From Tissierellia bacterium (GTDB lineage Bacteria > Bacillota > Clostridia > Tissierellales > Peptoniphilaceae): a stretch of 39,479 bases of DNA. Under the pieces are notes generated by a model that had not been told where the DNA came from, made no database searches, and was given only the letters and a program-made list of their open reading frames with translations. The translations under genes and the position numbers were made by a program. Position 1 is the first letter of the stretch. Each line of letters starts with the position of its first letter. The stretch lies in the NCBI GenBank assembly GCA_030532305.1, contig JAUNLJ010000016.1:1-39479 (forward strand), read 5' to 3'. Shown here one piece after another: positions 1 to 8,206 of this stretch.

Positions 1-54
1 TGAGTCTTCTGTGGGTTATTGTTTTTCTTTATCAACACTATTTGACAAAGAGCC
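1..54 (-). mobile_element. Possible ISL3-family insertion sequence end (partial)
   Basis: Reading the minus strand from 54 downward, the sequence begins GGCTCTTTGTCAAATAGTG and continues with an AT-rich stretch to the window edge. ISL3-family elements typically have terminal inverted repeats starting GGCTCTTT followed by a CAA-rich segment, so this could be the outer end of an element lying to the left of the window. No transposase is visible, and neither the other end nor the target duplication can be seen. The identification rests on recall of the family end only. Confidence 0.35.
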
Positions 55-76
55 TTTTTCTTCTCTTAGGCTGGCC

Positions 77-388
77 CTAGAGGAGGGCGATATAGTTGAC
101 AACCGGTTCCTCGTAGGGGTGGACCCGGTCAATTATGTGCTGGACCAGGTCTTTGTCCTGGGCAGGGATCCTAAATTCCATCTTGATTTCTTCGGCCCGG
201 CTGACCACCCCAATTTCTCCATCGTAGGGGTTGGCCCCTTCTAGGGGCCGCCAATGGCCTTGGACCCTGGACACGCTAAAGGCATAGTCGTAGTAGCCTT
301 CTTTTAAAAGGTCATGTTCGTTGAGCTCGTTGGCAAGTTCAACGACAAAGTCTTCCGGGATGTAAACTTCTACTTTTATATGGGTCAA
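77..388 (-). CDS. Nif3/YqfO-like PII-fold domain protein (CutA-like)
   Basis: A 103-residue protein resembling the stand-alone insert domain of the Nif3/YqfO family, which has a small ferredoxin-like fold related to CutA and PII. The visible signature is the GHWRPLEGANPYDGEIG segment (about residues 44-60), the E-rich strand with EEIKMEF, and the terminal HPYEEPVVNY motif typical of this family. The start is TTG at 388: AGGAG lies eight bases upstream and the next in-frame Met is far inside the domain. Its biochemical function is not established; a role in metal or small-ligand sensing is only inferred from the fold. It stands alone, downstream of a terminator at about 511-547, with a TATAAT-like box at 486-491 as a weak promoter candidate. 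Confidence 0.75.
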   Translation of the reverse strand: MTHIKVEVYIPEDFVVELANELNEHDLLKEGYYDYAFSVSRVQGHWRPLEGANPYDGEIGVVSRAEEIKMEFRIPAQDKDLVQHIIDRVHPYEEPVVNYIALL

Positions 389-510
389 GGGCCACGCTCC
401 TTTCTATTTAGGAAGGATAGCCGGCCTTTTAGGCCTGTCTTCCTCTCTTAAGCTGGGCTAAATTTTTCTCTTACCCTATCTTATCATTATAGGCCCTATC
501 TTTCAATCCT

Positions 511-547
511 AAAAAAACCACCCCAGCTAAGGCCAGGGTGGTCTTTT
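511..547 (-). terminator. Intrinsic terminator after the 548-1453 membrane protein gene
   Basis: Seven-base-pair stem ACCACCC (517-523) / GGGTGGT (536-542), flanked by an A-run at 511-517 and a T-run at 543-549, so it can work in both directions. On the minus strand it lies immediately after the stop codon of the membrane protein gene. Confidence 0.85.
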
Positions 548-1453
548 TTATTGGTCTTGGGAATCTGGGTCTTGGTCTTGGTTGATCTTATCGATCTGTT
601 CTTGCAGACGGACCTCCTTATCAAACTCAGATTCTTCCTCTGCTGGATGGGCATAGGTCCCACCAAGGTCCTCTTCAATAAGGACCTCTTCCTCTGGCCG
701 GTCCTTAAAGCGGTTTTCCCGGACTAGGTCTTGGAAGATGGCAATAACGGGCCAAGCAAAGAGGACAAAGGAAGCCACGCTAACCACAAGGGCGAAGATC
801 CCTGTCACGATAAGGGCCCCGGCCCCTTGTTCCATGCTGGCGCCTGGAGATAGGCTAGCCGCCATAAGGCCTGTGGCCAAGAGGCTGATCAGGACGGAAA
901 GGACCACAAAGATAATCCCTACTAGCAAGAAGCGGATGAAGATGGACCCCTTCTTGCCCTTGGTGGAAGCCCAAGTGTTTTTTAGGACCTCCTTGATACT
1001 CCTGTCCTCTTGGGCCTTGGCCATCCACACGGCAGAGGGGAAAAGGCCCATATAGACAATGATCCCGGGAATAACAAAGACCACAAAGGCCAGGCCTATT
1101 AAGATGCTTTCCACAAGGACAAAGCCTAGGTTAAAAAGAATATTTTTGTTGAAGAAGAAAAACAAGTCTTCAAAACTAATCTGGGTGTCATAACGGATAT
1201 TCCGGTAGATGGCCAGATAAAGGCCCTTGCCCAGAAGGCTGGTAAATAGGGTGTAGACCAGGCTAACAATAATAATGACCACCAGGTTGGGGGCCGCCAC
1301 GATCTTTCCAGACATAAAGTCATAGGTGACTACCTGGAAAAGGGGTAGGCCTGCCAGGTCCAATAGGCCCGTTAAAATCCCACTAATAAGCCCCACTACA
1401 AAAATCCAGGGGAGCATTTGTTTAAAGACTTGTCCTGTTGTTTTTTCTCGCAT
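548..1453 (-). CDS. Polytopic membrane protein (DUF975/GlpF-domain-like), unknown function
   Basis: A 301-residue integral membrane protein with about six hydrophobic segments (around residues 12-35, 52-80, 100-130, 135-150, 175-205 and 215-245) and a long, highly acidic cytoplasmic tail (EEEVLIEEDLGG, then DPDSQDQ at the end). The layout resembles DUF975-type or glycerophosphodiesterase-membrane-domain proteins, but no catalytic motif is visible. The start chosen is ATG at 1453 (MREKTTG), because AGGAG sits six bases upstream; a longer reading from 1480 would place that ribosome binding site inside the gene. It has its own promoter (1576-1604) overlapping the end of the upstream transporter gene and a terminator directly after the stop. 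Confidence 0.65.
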   Translation of the reverse strand: MREKTTGQVFKQMLPWIFVVGLISGILTGLLDLAGLPLFQVVTYDFMSGKIVAAPNLVVIIIVSLVYTLFTSLLGKGLYLAIYRNIRYDTQISFEDLFFFFNKNILFNLGFVLVESILIGLAFVVFVIPGIIVYMGLFPSAVWMAKAQEDRSIKEVLKNTWASTKGKKGSIFIRFLLVGIIFVVLSVLISLLATGLMAASLSPGASMEQGAGALIVTGIFALVVSVASFVLFAWPVIAIFQDLVRENRFKDRPEEEVLIEEDLGGTYAHPAEEESEFDKEVRLQEQIDKINQDQDPDSQDQ

Positions 1454-1575
1454 CAGATCTCCTTTCTTTCCTGCTGTCATCCTCTTTAAAATCTATTCTC
1501 TCAAAGAAAACAATCTGGCAAGAAGTCCTTTACTATCCTATATTGTTTTTAAGCTAAAATCTAGCTTCACTATTT

Positions 1576-1604
1576 ATTATAGGGGGAGGGCCTTTAGCCG
1601 TCAA
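1576..1604 (-). promoter_or_regulatory. Sigma-A-type promoter for the 548-1453 gene
   Basis: On the minus strand, TTGACG (1604-1599), 17 bp, then TATAAT (1581-1576). The -35 element overlaps the stop codon region of the EamA-family gene. The roughly 120-base leader that follows contains an inverted repeat AAGCTA/TAGCTT (about 1551-1567) with no U-tract, so it is not a terminator. Confidence 0.7.
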
Positions 1605-2520
1605 GTCCAGCTGAACCAGGCCCCTTGGGGTCTTGTTTGGCCTTAAGGGCCTTCTGGCCCACTTGGGAAATTAAAATGGCTGTAAAAATAAGGACACAGC
1701 CGATTATTTTTTTAGGGGTGAAGTTTTCCTGGGTGATAAAGTAGGCGGCCAGGGCCCCAAAGAGGACTTCTGTACTTAAGATCAGGGCCACGTTAGAGGG
1801 CCGGGCATATTTTTGGCCAAAGTTTTGCAAGACATAGGCCAGGGCCGTGTTTAAGAGGGCCAGGTAGATAAGGGCTGCCCAGGAGGGCCAGCCGGGCTGT
1901 CCCACAAAGAAGGTCTGGCTCTTGCCCAGGGCCAGGGCTAGGGAGATGGCCCCGGCTGCTAAAAGCTGGATAAAGGTAAAGCCAATGGCTGAGCTGACCT
2001 GGTTGGCGTGCCTGCCTACCCGGATCATCTGGAAGGCTAATAGGAGGGCGTAGACCAGGGTTAAAAAGTCTCCTAGCTGGATGGCAAAACCCTTCTTTAA
2101 ACTCAAAAATCCCACACCCATAAAAGCAAGAATTGCTGAGATTAGTGTGAGATTTCCTGGATATTTTTTATCTAAGAACCATTCCATGAGGGGGACGGTG
2201 ATAACATACGTTACCACAATAAAGCTTTGTTGGGCAGGGGTGGTATATTGGAGGCCGATCATTTGAAAAGCCACCCCCAGGCCTAAAAGTAGTCCTACCT
2301 CCCCCCCGGCCCTTAGGGTGTAGGCATCTACCTTGAGGCAGTCCCCAGGTCTTAAGAGGAAAAGCAGACCTGAGCCCAGGGCAAAACGCAGGGCCATGAT
2401 CCAGTAGGGGTCAAAGCCCTCTAGGGCAATTTTAGCGGCCACAAAGGTCCCTCCCCATATCATGGCCAGGACCAAAAGAGATAACTCGGCTAGGATAACC
2501 CGTCCCTGTTTTTCTTCCAT
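1594..2520 (-). CDS. EamA/DMT-superfamily transporter
   Basis: A 308-residue protein with about ten hydrophobic helices arranged as two EamA repeats. The first repeat opens with LSLLVLAMIWGGTFVAAK, including the WG-T/N-F motif common in drug/metabolite transporters; the second starts near residue 150. The C-terminus is a short cytoplasmic Lys/Pro-rich tail. The substrate cannot be told from sequence; family members export amino acids, nucleobases or other small metabolites. The ATG at 2520 is one base past the surE stop, and its ribosome binding site lies within the end of surE, so it is translationally coupled and belongs to the walJ-surE transcript. Confidence 0.85.
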   Translation of the reverse strand: MEEKQGRVILAELSLLVLAMIWGGTFVAAKIALEGFDPYWIMALRFALGSGLLFLLRPGDCLKVDAYTLRAGGEVGLLLGLGVAFQMIGLQYTTPAQQSFIVVTYVITVPLMEWFLDKKYPGNLTLISAILAFMGVGFLSLKKGFAIQLGDFLTLVYALLLAFQMIRVGRHANQVSSAIGFTFIQLLAAGAISLALALGKSQTFFVGQPGWPSWAALIYLALLNTALAYVLQNFGQKYARPSNVALILSTEVLFGALAAYFITQENFTPKKIIGCVLIFTAILISQVGQKALKAKQDPKGPGSAGLDG

Positions 2521-2521
2521 C

Positions 2522-3319
2522 TTAATCCTCCAACCAACTTTCTAGTTCTTGCCTTAGGTGTGCATTGTTAAAATCATAGAGGAGGGGGGTCACCGTGGCG
2601 TAGCCTTCTTCTAGGAGGGCCCGGTCGGTGCCGGCCCTTTGGGTCTTCCTGTTCCGGCCAGACAGGATCAGGCTCTTCCGGCTTAGAACATGGCCCTCGT
2701 CTTCTAGGTCCTCTGTCTGGTAGAGGTCCTTAGCGGCCTCATAAAGGTCATAGACCACATCTCCCACAGGGCAAACCTTGATCCCCTTGATCTGGTCATA
2801 GGTCAGGTAGGGGACGTTGATATTTAGGGTCAGGGGCCTGTCTTTTTTTAGGAGTTGGTCGTTGATGGACCTAAATATTTCCAGGGCCACCTGGGAGGCT
2901 GTTTCAAAGCAGGCCGTCCCTTCCACCCACTGGGCAGAAACGGCCACAGAGGGAACCTGGAACATGTTGCCTTCTACAGCGGCAGAGACAGTCCCTGAAT
3001 AGAGGATGTCCATACCGGCATTATAGCCTAGGTTGCAGCCAGAAAAGACCACATCCGGCCGGTCCTCTAGGATGTTGTCCATGGCTACCCGGACGGAGTC
3101 GGCAGGGGTTCCAGACACACTATAGGCCTTGCCCTTCAGCCAGCTAAGGTCAATTTCCTTGACTTCCAGGGACCGGTTGATGGTGATGGCGTGGCTTTGG
3201 GCAGAATGTTCTTCGGCGGGAGCCACCAGGGTGACCTGGTAGTATTTTTCTAGTTCCTGGGCCAGGGCCCGGATCCCTGGGGCCCAAATGCCGTCATCGT
3301 TGGTGAGTAGTATATGCAT
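2522..3319 (-). CDS. surE: 5'/3'-nucleotidase SurE
   Basis: A 265-residue SurE, a metal-dependent phosphatase that removes phosphate from nucleoside 5'- and 3'-monophosphates and may process short polyphosphate. The N-terminus MHILLTNDDGIWAPGI carries the two metal-binding Asp residues (D8, D9). The HSAQSHAIT segment (about 43-51) supplies the conserved Ser, and SGCNLGYNAG (about 92-101) corresponds to the family SGINxGxN motif with Cys in place of Ile. Length is normal for the family. It starts nine bases after the walJ stop and is followed after one base by the EamA gene. Placement inside a wal operon is unusual (surE is more often near pcm/rpoS or ribosomal-type loci); no functional link to wall regulation is established. 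Confidence 0.95.
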   Translation of the reverse strand: MHILLTNDDGIWAPGIRALAQELEKYYQVTLVAPAEEHSAQSHAITINRSLEVKEIDLSWLKGKAYSVSGTPADSVRVAMDNILEDRPDVVFSGCNLGYNAGMDILYSGTVSAAVEGNMFQVPSVAVSAQWVEGTACFETASQVALEIFRSINDQLLKKDRPLTLNINVPYLTYDQIKGIKVCPVGDVVYDLYEAAKDLYQTEDLEDEGHVLSRKSLILSGRNRKTQRAGTDRALLEEGYATVTPLLYDFNNAHLRQELESWLED

Positions 3320-3327
3320 CGTTTACC

Positions 3328-4110
3328 TCAAATTTCTATACATCGGGAAGCTGCCAGGGGTTTGGCTACTTCTAAACTAAAGTCTATCCCTTCTAGGATC
3401 TTGTTTTTGGCCAGGCCCTCCCGGATGGTCCGGGTGGCCACTCGGGGCAGGTTGTTGTCCCTGGAAAGGTGGCCTAGGACCACATGCTCCTGTCTTTTTT
3501 CTAGGAGCCTAGATAGGACTTCTGCCGTGTGGTCGTTGGACAGGTGGCCCCACTTAGAGGCAATCCGGTTTTTTAGGGCCCGGGGATAGGGTCCCTGGGC
3601 CAGCATGGTCCGGTCGTGGTTGGCCTCTATATAGTAGAGGTCAGAGCCGGCCATGGCAGTTAGGATCTTCTTTGTAACCTGGCCAGTATCCGTTAAGAGG
3701 GAGATCTTCCTTGCCCCCTGCCTTAGGACATAGGCTGTCCCCCGGACACAGTCGTGGTAGGTGGAGATGGGGAGGATGTCTAGGTCCCTATAGGAAAAGG
3801 CCTCCTCCTGGGAAAAGACCTGGGCCTTGGGAATGGTCTTGACGGTTTTTTCCATGGCCAACCAGGTATTTTCGTTGGCAAACACTTCCAGGTCAAACCG
3901 CCGGGCCAAGACCCCCACCCCCTTGACATGGTCTGTATGCTCATGGGTCACTAGGATGGCATCCAAGCTGGCCGGGTCCACCCCAATGGCCTCTAGGTTT
4001 TTTTCTATGGCCTTGCCACTTAGGCCACCGTCTACCAGGATCCGGGCCTGGTCTGTCTCTATATATTGTGAATTCCCTGAGCTACCACTGGCCAAGGAAC
4101 AAAATTTCAT
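3328..4110 (-). CDS. walJ: WalJ (YycJ) metallo-beta-lactamase-fold hydrolase
   Basis: A 260-residue MBL-fold protein of the YycJ/WalJ type. The metal-binding motif is visible as VTHEHTDHVKG, followed by the downstream Asp (LLTDTG), His (EANHDRTM) and terminal His (VLGHLSRDN) ligands expected of the fold. The N-terminus MKFCSLASGSSGNS is characteristic of the family. Start: ATG at 4110 has AGGAGG seven bases upstream; an open reading frame extends to 4275, but that extension overlaps walI and has no such signal. In Bacilli, walJ follows walRKHI and is linked to cell division and DNA metabolism. Here it is separated from walI by 70 bases containing an extended -10 promoter, so it may be transcribed both with and independently of walRKHI. 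Confidence 0.93.
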   Translation of the reverse strand: MKFCSLASGSSGNSQYIETDQARILVDGGLSGKAIEKNLEAIGVDPASLDAILVTHEHTDHVKGVGVLARRFDLEVFANENTWLAMEKTVKTIPKAQVFSQEEAFSYRDLDILPISTYHDCVRGTAYVLRQGARKISLLTDTGQVTKKILTAMAGSDLYYIEANHDRTMLAQGPYPRALKNRIASKWGHLSNDHTAEVLSRLLEKRQEHVVLGHLSRDNNLPRVATRTIREGLAKNKILEGIDFSLEVAKPLAASRCIEI

Positions 4111-4143
4111 GCTATCGCCTCCTGTCTTTATGCCTATCTTTTT

Positions 4144-4173
4144 ATTATAGCAAAGATCCCCTTTTCTGTCTTG
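4144..4173 (-). promoter_or_regulatory. Internal promoter ahead of walJ-surE-EamA
   Basis: The minus strand has an extended -10, TGCTATAAT (4152-4144), with AAGACA (a four-of-six -35 match) 17 bp upstream at about 4172-4167, overlapping the end of walI. This would allow walJ, surE and the transporter to be expressed apart from walRK. Confidence 0.55.
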
Positions 4174-4180
4174 GCTCCTT

Positions 4181-5026
4181 TTAGAAAAGATCCAGGACCA
4201 GCTCCTCCCCATCCTCAAAGACCAGCCGCCAGGCCGGGGTGGCCTTGCCTTGGAGGGACTGGCTGATTTCTTCAACGGACCCCTGGGCCTCTGGATTAAA
4301 ATAATAGCAGGGGGTCATGGCCTTAAGGGTCCTTCCCTTGTAGGCCTCCTGGCCCAAAAGAGAAAGGAGGGCCTTGGCCCCAGAAGGCAGAACATAGGTC
4401 TCTTCCTCTTTTCCCAGGACCTGGATCCAAAACCGGTCCATCCTTAGGACCTCCTCCCCCTCAATAATAAAGTGGGTGTAGGTGGATTCCACAGGGACCC
4501 CCTCATAGACCATGGTGTAGGAAAGAAACCACTTGCCCTCCTTAAAGTCCCCATGGACCAGGGATAGGTCTGAGGTCTCGTAGCCCCGCTTGTCTAAAAA
4601 AAACATGGCCAGGTCTTGGGCCTGGTCTCTTTCCAGGTCCTCCCCCTGGCCCCGGCCCCCTTTTTCATAGAGGATCCGCCGGTTGGCAATAAGAGACACC
4701 TGGTCTTGGCCTAGGCTAATGGTATCCAGGCTCCCTGGCTTGGACAGGACCTCCCCCCGACCCTGGAAAAAATCCCTGTTGACCTGGTCTGCCCGGGCCT
4801 CCTGGATGGTGACCTGGAGACTGCCCAGGGTCTGGGGCTCTTGGGGGACTTGAGCCTTTAGGGTGACCCCCTCCTCCTCCAGAAGGGCCCGGCTTTCTTC
4901 CAAAAATTCCTGGCTATACTCAGGATTTTTCATCCGCTGTCTTGCCTCCAAGAAAAAAACCAGGAGGGTTAGGTTGGCAATAATAAGCCCCACTAAAAGT
5001 ATATTTTTTGCCTTAGACCAATCCAT
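4181..5026 (-). CDS. walI: WalI (YycI), regulator of WalK
   Basis: A 281-residue single-pass membrane protein. It opens MDWSKAKNILLVGLIIANL, the usual YycI start (MDWxKxKxI...) with one N-terminal transmembrane helix at about residues 9-27, followed by a large extracytoplasmic domain of YycI/YycH type. In Bacillus and Staphylococcus, YycI forms a membrane complex with YycH and the WalK sensor kinase and adjusts its activity. The first 14 bases overlap the end of walH, indicating translational coupling. Sequence conservation outside the N-terminus is low in this family, so the call rests on the N-terminus and operon position together. Confidence 0.88.
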   Translation of the reverse strand: MDWSKAKNILLVGLIIANLTLLVFFLEARQRMKNPEYSQEFLEESRALLEEEGVTLKAQVPQEPQTLGSLQVTIQEARADQVNRDFFQGRGEVLSKPGSLDTISLGQDQVSLIANRRILYEKGGRGQGEDLERDQAQDLAMFFLDKRGYETSDLSLVHGDFKEGKWFLSYTMVYEGVPVESTYTHFIIEGEEVLRMDRFWIQVLGKEEETYVLPSGAKALLSLLGQEAYKGRTLKAMTPCYYFNPEAQGSVEEISQSLQGKATPAWRLVFEDGEELVLDLF

Positions 5027-6389
5027 CTGGGTCCCCCCTTTCTATGACCTGGCCCCCTTGGGGGTCCATATAAAAGACCTGCCCCTGCCAGTGGACCTCA
5101 TAGGCCATTTGGAGGGGGGCCCGGTCTATTTCTGTGGGGTCTAAATAAACCAGGTCCACCTGGTCTAGGCCCCCCATAAATTCTTCTAGGCTAAGACCCT
5201 GGCCGGGGAAGGGGTCTCCTGAAGCCAGCCTGGCCTCCACCAGGTCCATAAAGGCCGGCAAAACTTGGTCCGTCTCTGGACCTGGGGCCCCCTCTTCTGA
5301 GTGGACCCGGTAGGTCATGCTAAAGCTTTGGACCTGGTTGTTTCGAATCTTTAGCCTAAGGTAGGCTCCCTCCTCTAGGGGTTTTACCACCCAGCCCCCT
5401 TCTTTTTTGTTAAAGGTCAAAATCCAGGCCCCTTGGTCTTTTTTTATCTGGTCCAAAACCAGGCCCTGGGTGATGCCCACCTTGTTGCCAATAAATCTTA
5501 GGGCCAGATAAAGGGCGTCCAGGTCCTCTATCTGGCTATCTGAGGCGACCGGGCTGGCATCCTGGTAGTCCAGGTGGCCCCACCGGCTTAGGCGGAGGCT
5601 CTTTTGCCCATAGACATAGAGGTTAGCCTCCCTTTCCCCTATGATTTGGATGTCCTCCAGGGGCCGGGCCAAAAATCGTTGGGCCAGGTCCATGGCATAC
5701 TCGGGGCTTAAAAAGTCCGTCTCATCCTGGTAGATGGGCTGGACTGGCGCCGGCTGGGCCTCCTTGGGGAAGTAGGCCTGTTTGGCCTGGCCATAGGCCT
5801 CCCACAGGCTGCCATAGGAGACATAGGAGGCCTCCTTGTAGACGGACTGGAGGTAGCGGGTCATATCCTGCATGCTCCTGTCCTCTAGCCGGACCCGGGC
5901 CTGGCCCCCCTCTGTCACTAGGATAAAATAGGCCCCATCCACAGGAAAGTAAACCTCCTTAAGGGGCCCCCAGGACAGGTCAGAAAGACCTAAAAGCTCC
6001 CCCAAGAGCCGGCCATGGTAGGGGTTTTCCATTTTAAAAACCAGGGAGGGCTCATTTTGCAGGTCCATATAGGCCTCCCAGCTAATCCCCTCCCAGCTGG
6101 GGGCCAGGTTTTCTTCCCCCAAGTCAAAGGACTGCTTTAAAATAGGATAGTAGCCTGCCCAGATCTCCTGGGCATCATAGACCAGGGTGTGCTCCTGGTT
6201 GCCAAAATTTAAAAGAGCCCGTCTAGGACTTAAAAATTCTTCCAAGGGCTCTTCATCCCGGGTGGGTTTTGGGGTGACCGGTTCTAAAAAGGCCTCCTGT
6301 CTCGGCCCCACCAGCCAAATCTGGCTAGCCATAAAAGTCAGGCAGCAAAAGAGTAGGATAATCAGGCTGGTTTTTAGTCTTTCTTTCAT
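5013..6389 (-). CDS. walH: WalH (YycH), regulator of WalK
   Basis: A 458-residue protein with one N-terminal transmembrane helix (LIILLFCCLTFMASQIWLVG, about residues 9-28) and a long extracytoplasmic part, matching YycH in size and topology. It contains YycH-like landmarks such as the early FLSPRRALLNFG segment and repeated aromatic Glu/Gln-rich stretches. YycH in Bacilli interacts with YycI and WalK through the membrane helices. The start overlaps the walK stop by four bases (ATGA), and its end overlaps walI, so walK-walH-walI are expected to be made together. Divergence from Bacilli homologues looks high; identity comes mainly from context. Confidence 0.87.
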   Translation of the reverse strand: MKERLKTSLIILLFCCLTFMASQIWLVGPRQEAFLEPVTPKPTRDEEPLEEFLSPRRALLNFGNQEHTLVYDAQEIWAGYYPILKQSFDLGEENLAPSWEGISWEAYMDLQNEPSLVFKMENPYHGRLLGELLGLSDLSWGPLKEVYFPVDGAYFILVTEGGQARVRLEDRSMQDMTRYLQSVYKEASYVSYGSLWEAYGQAKQAYFPKEAQPAPVQPIYQDETDFLSPEYAMDLAQRFLARPLEDIQIIGEREANLYVYGQKSLRLSRWGHLDYQDASPVASDSQIEDLDALYLALRFIGNKVGITQGLVLDQIKKDQGAWILTFNKKEGGWVVKPLEEGAYLRLKIRNNQVQSFSMTYRVHSEEGAPGPETDQVLPAFMDLVEARLASGDPFPGQGLSLEEFMGGLDQVDLVYLDPTEIDRAPLQMAYEVHWQGQVFYMDPQGGQVIERGDPDGLV

Positions 6390-8206
6390 AGGTCCCCTCC
6401 CTTGCTGGTGGGAAACTGGAGGAGGACGGCGGTGCCTACCCCAAACTTAGACTGGATAGAAATCCGCCCTCCCATGGATTCCATGATCTCCTTGGCTATG
6501 GCCAGGCCCAGGCCCGTCCCACCCGCTGCCCGGCTCCGGCCCTTTTCCACCCGGTAAAAACGTTCAAAAATCCGTCTTAGGTCCTTTTGGGGGATCCCAA
6601 TCCCCGTATCTCTCACTTCAATATCTATAAAGTCTTCCTCAGAAGACAGGCGACCCCTGACCCGGATATCGCCACCATAGGTGGTGTACTTGGCTGCATT
6701 AGACAAGATATTGACTAAAATTTGGCTGGTCCCATGGCGGTCCCCATAAAAGGGCCCCAGGTCCATGGGGATGTCCAGGTGGAGCCGGTGCTTTTTCTCG
6801 TCCACCAGGGGCTTAATGGACTCGGCGGCCTGGGTCACCATCTCATAGGGGTCCAGGGCCACCAGGTCCCAGTGGGTCCTTTGGGCATCCAGGTTAGACA
6901 GCTGCAAGAGGTCGGTAACCAGGTGGCTCATCCGGTCCGTTTCCCGGTTGATAATGGTTAAAAACCTCTGACGCCCTCCCCCGTCTAAGTCCACCCGCAT
7001 AAGGGTTTCTGTATAGGACTTGATGGTGGTAATGGGGGTCTTTAGCTCATGGCTTACATTGGCCACAAATTCCTTGCGCATAAGATCCAGGTTGTGCTCC
7101 CGGGTAATGTCCTGGAAGACCACAATCAAACCGGCATTGCGGCCCATCTCACTCTTGTAGGGGGCATAGCGGACATTATAAAAACGCCCCTTGATCTCTA
7201 GCTGGCTGGTACCAGACAGGGACTGGGCATCAAAATAATTCAGGTCCCGGATGTTTAGCTGGCCCAGGTCCCAGTACTTGTCCAGGTCCAGGTCCATGGG
7301 CTCCAGACCCAGGATCTCCCGGGCCACAGGGTTGGCGTGGATCAGCCGGCCCCGCCGGTCTACGGCAATGACCCCTTCCACCATGTAGTTAAAGATGGTG
7401 TCCAGCTTGGACCTTTCTGTGTCCATCCTCTCAATGGTCTCGTCTAGCTCCTCGGCCAGGTAGTTAAACATGGACCCCAGCTGACCGATTTCGTCCTTGG
7501 ACTTGACCTCCACCCTTTGGTCAAACTTTCCCTGGGCCATCTCTTCTGCCTTTTGGGTCACGTCATGGATGGGCTCGGTAATGGAATTGGCCAGGGCATA
7601 GCCCAGGACCATGGTCACAAAAATGGCCAAAAGGGTCCCATAGGTCAAGAGGAGGCGGGCATCTTCTAGGGCCCTATCAATGGCACTTAGGTCAGAGACC
7701 ATGTAAAAGGCCCCCAGGACCTCCCCCTCCTTAGAGGTCACCGGATAAATATAGTGGTCAGACCGAAGCTGGCTGTTGGGGTCCTTCTCTATGCCATGGA
7801 CCTTTTCTCCCTCCAAGGCCTCCATAAGGGAGGGGGCCTTTAGGACCTTATAGGTGTAGGCATTTTCCCCTTCTATAATCTTTCGGGTGTTCACCGAAGA
7901 GGCCACAATCTTAGGGGGCTTGCCGGCAGCCACCACATAGATGGCCTCTTGGCTGGACAGCCGCCACTCGTCTAGGGTGTTTTGGATCCGGTCCCCCTGG
8001 TCCTCCCAGGCCTTATCCCTTAAAAATGTGGAAGAGTTGACAATGGATTGGACGGTTTCTTCCATTTCCTCCTGGACCCGGCTTACCTGGCCTATCTCCA
8101 GCCGGTTGATAATAAAGGCTCCCACAATCCCCATGACAATGGCCACCAGGAGAAGGTAAATCAGTATAAAACGCCACTTAATGGAGGCGAAAAAGTTATT
8201 CACCAA
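6386..8206 (-). CDS. walK: WalK sensor histidine kinase
   Basis: A 606-residue essential-type cell-wall sensor kinase. Visible domains in order: transmembrane helix 1 (about 11-33), extracytoplasmic Cache/PAS-like sensor (34-182), transmembrane helix 2 (about 183-206), HAMP (about 205-260), cytoplasmic PAS (about 265-370), HisKA with the phosphorylated His386 in NVSHELKTPITTIKSY, and the HATPase domain with N-box (NILSNAAKY), G1 (DTGIGIP) and G2 (GGTGLGLAIAK). This is the standard WalK layout and length. It phosphorylates WalR to control autolysins and wall metabolism. Its start overlaps walR by 11 bases. Confidence 0.95.
   Translation of the reverse strand: MVNNFFASIKWRFILIYLLLVAIVMGIVGAFIINRLEIGQVSRVQEEMEETVQSIVNSSTFLRDKAWEDQGDRIQNTLDEWRLSSQEAIYVVAAGKPPKIVASSVNTRKIIEGENAYTYKVLKAPSLMEALEGEKVHGIEKDPNSQLRSDHYIYPVTSKEGEVLGAFYMVSDLSAIDRALEDARLLLTYGTLLAIFVTMVLGYALANSITEPIHDVTQKAEEMAQGKFDQRVEVKSKDEIGQLGSMFNYLAEELDETIERMDTERSKLDTIFNYMVEGVIAVDRRGRLIHANPVAREILGLEPMDLDLDKYWDLGQLNIRDLNYFDAQSLSGTSQLEIKGRFYNVRYAPYKSEMGRNAGLIVVFQDITREHNLDLMRKEFVANVSHELKTPITTIKSYTETLMRVDLDGGGRQRFLTIINRETDRMSHLVTDLLQLSNLDAQRTHWDLVALDPYEMVTQAAESIKPLVDEKKHRLHLDIPMDLGPFYGDRHGTSQILVNILSNAAKYTTYGGDIRVRGRLSSEEDFIDIEVRDTGIGIPQKDLRRIFERFYRVEKGRSRAAGGTGLGLAIAKEIMESMGGRISIQSKFGVGTAVLLQFPTSKGGDL

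Noticed and set aside
1551..1567. Terminator after the EamA gene
   Set aside because: The AAGCTA/TAGCTT stem has no U-tract on the minus strand, and a promoter for the next gene lies just before it.
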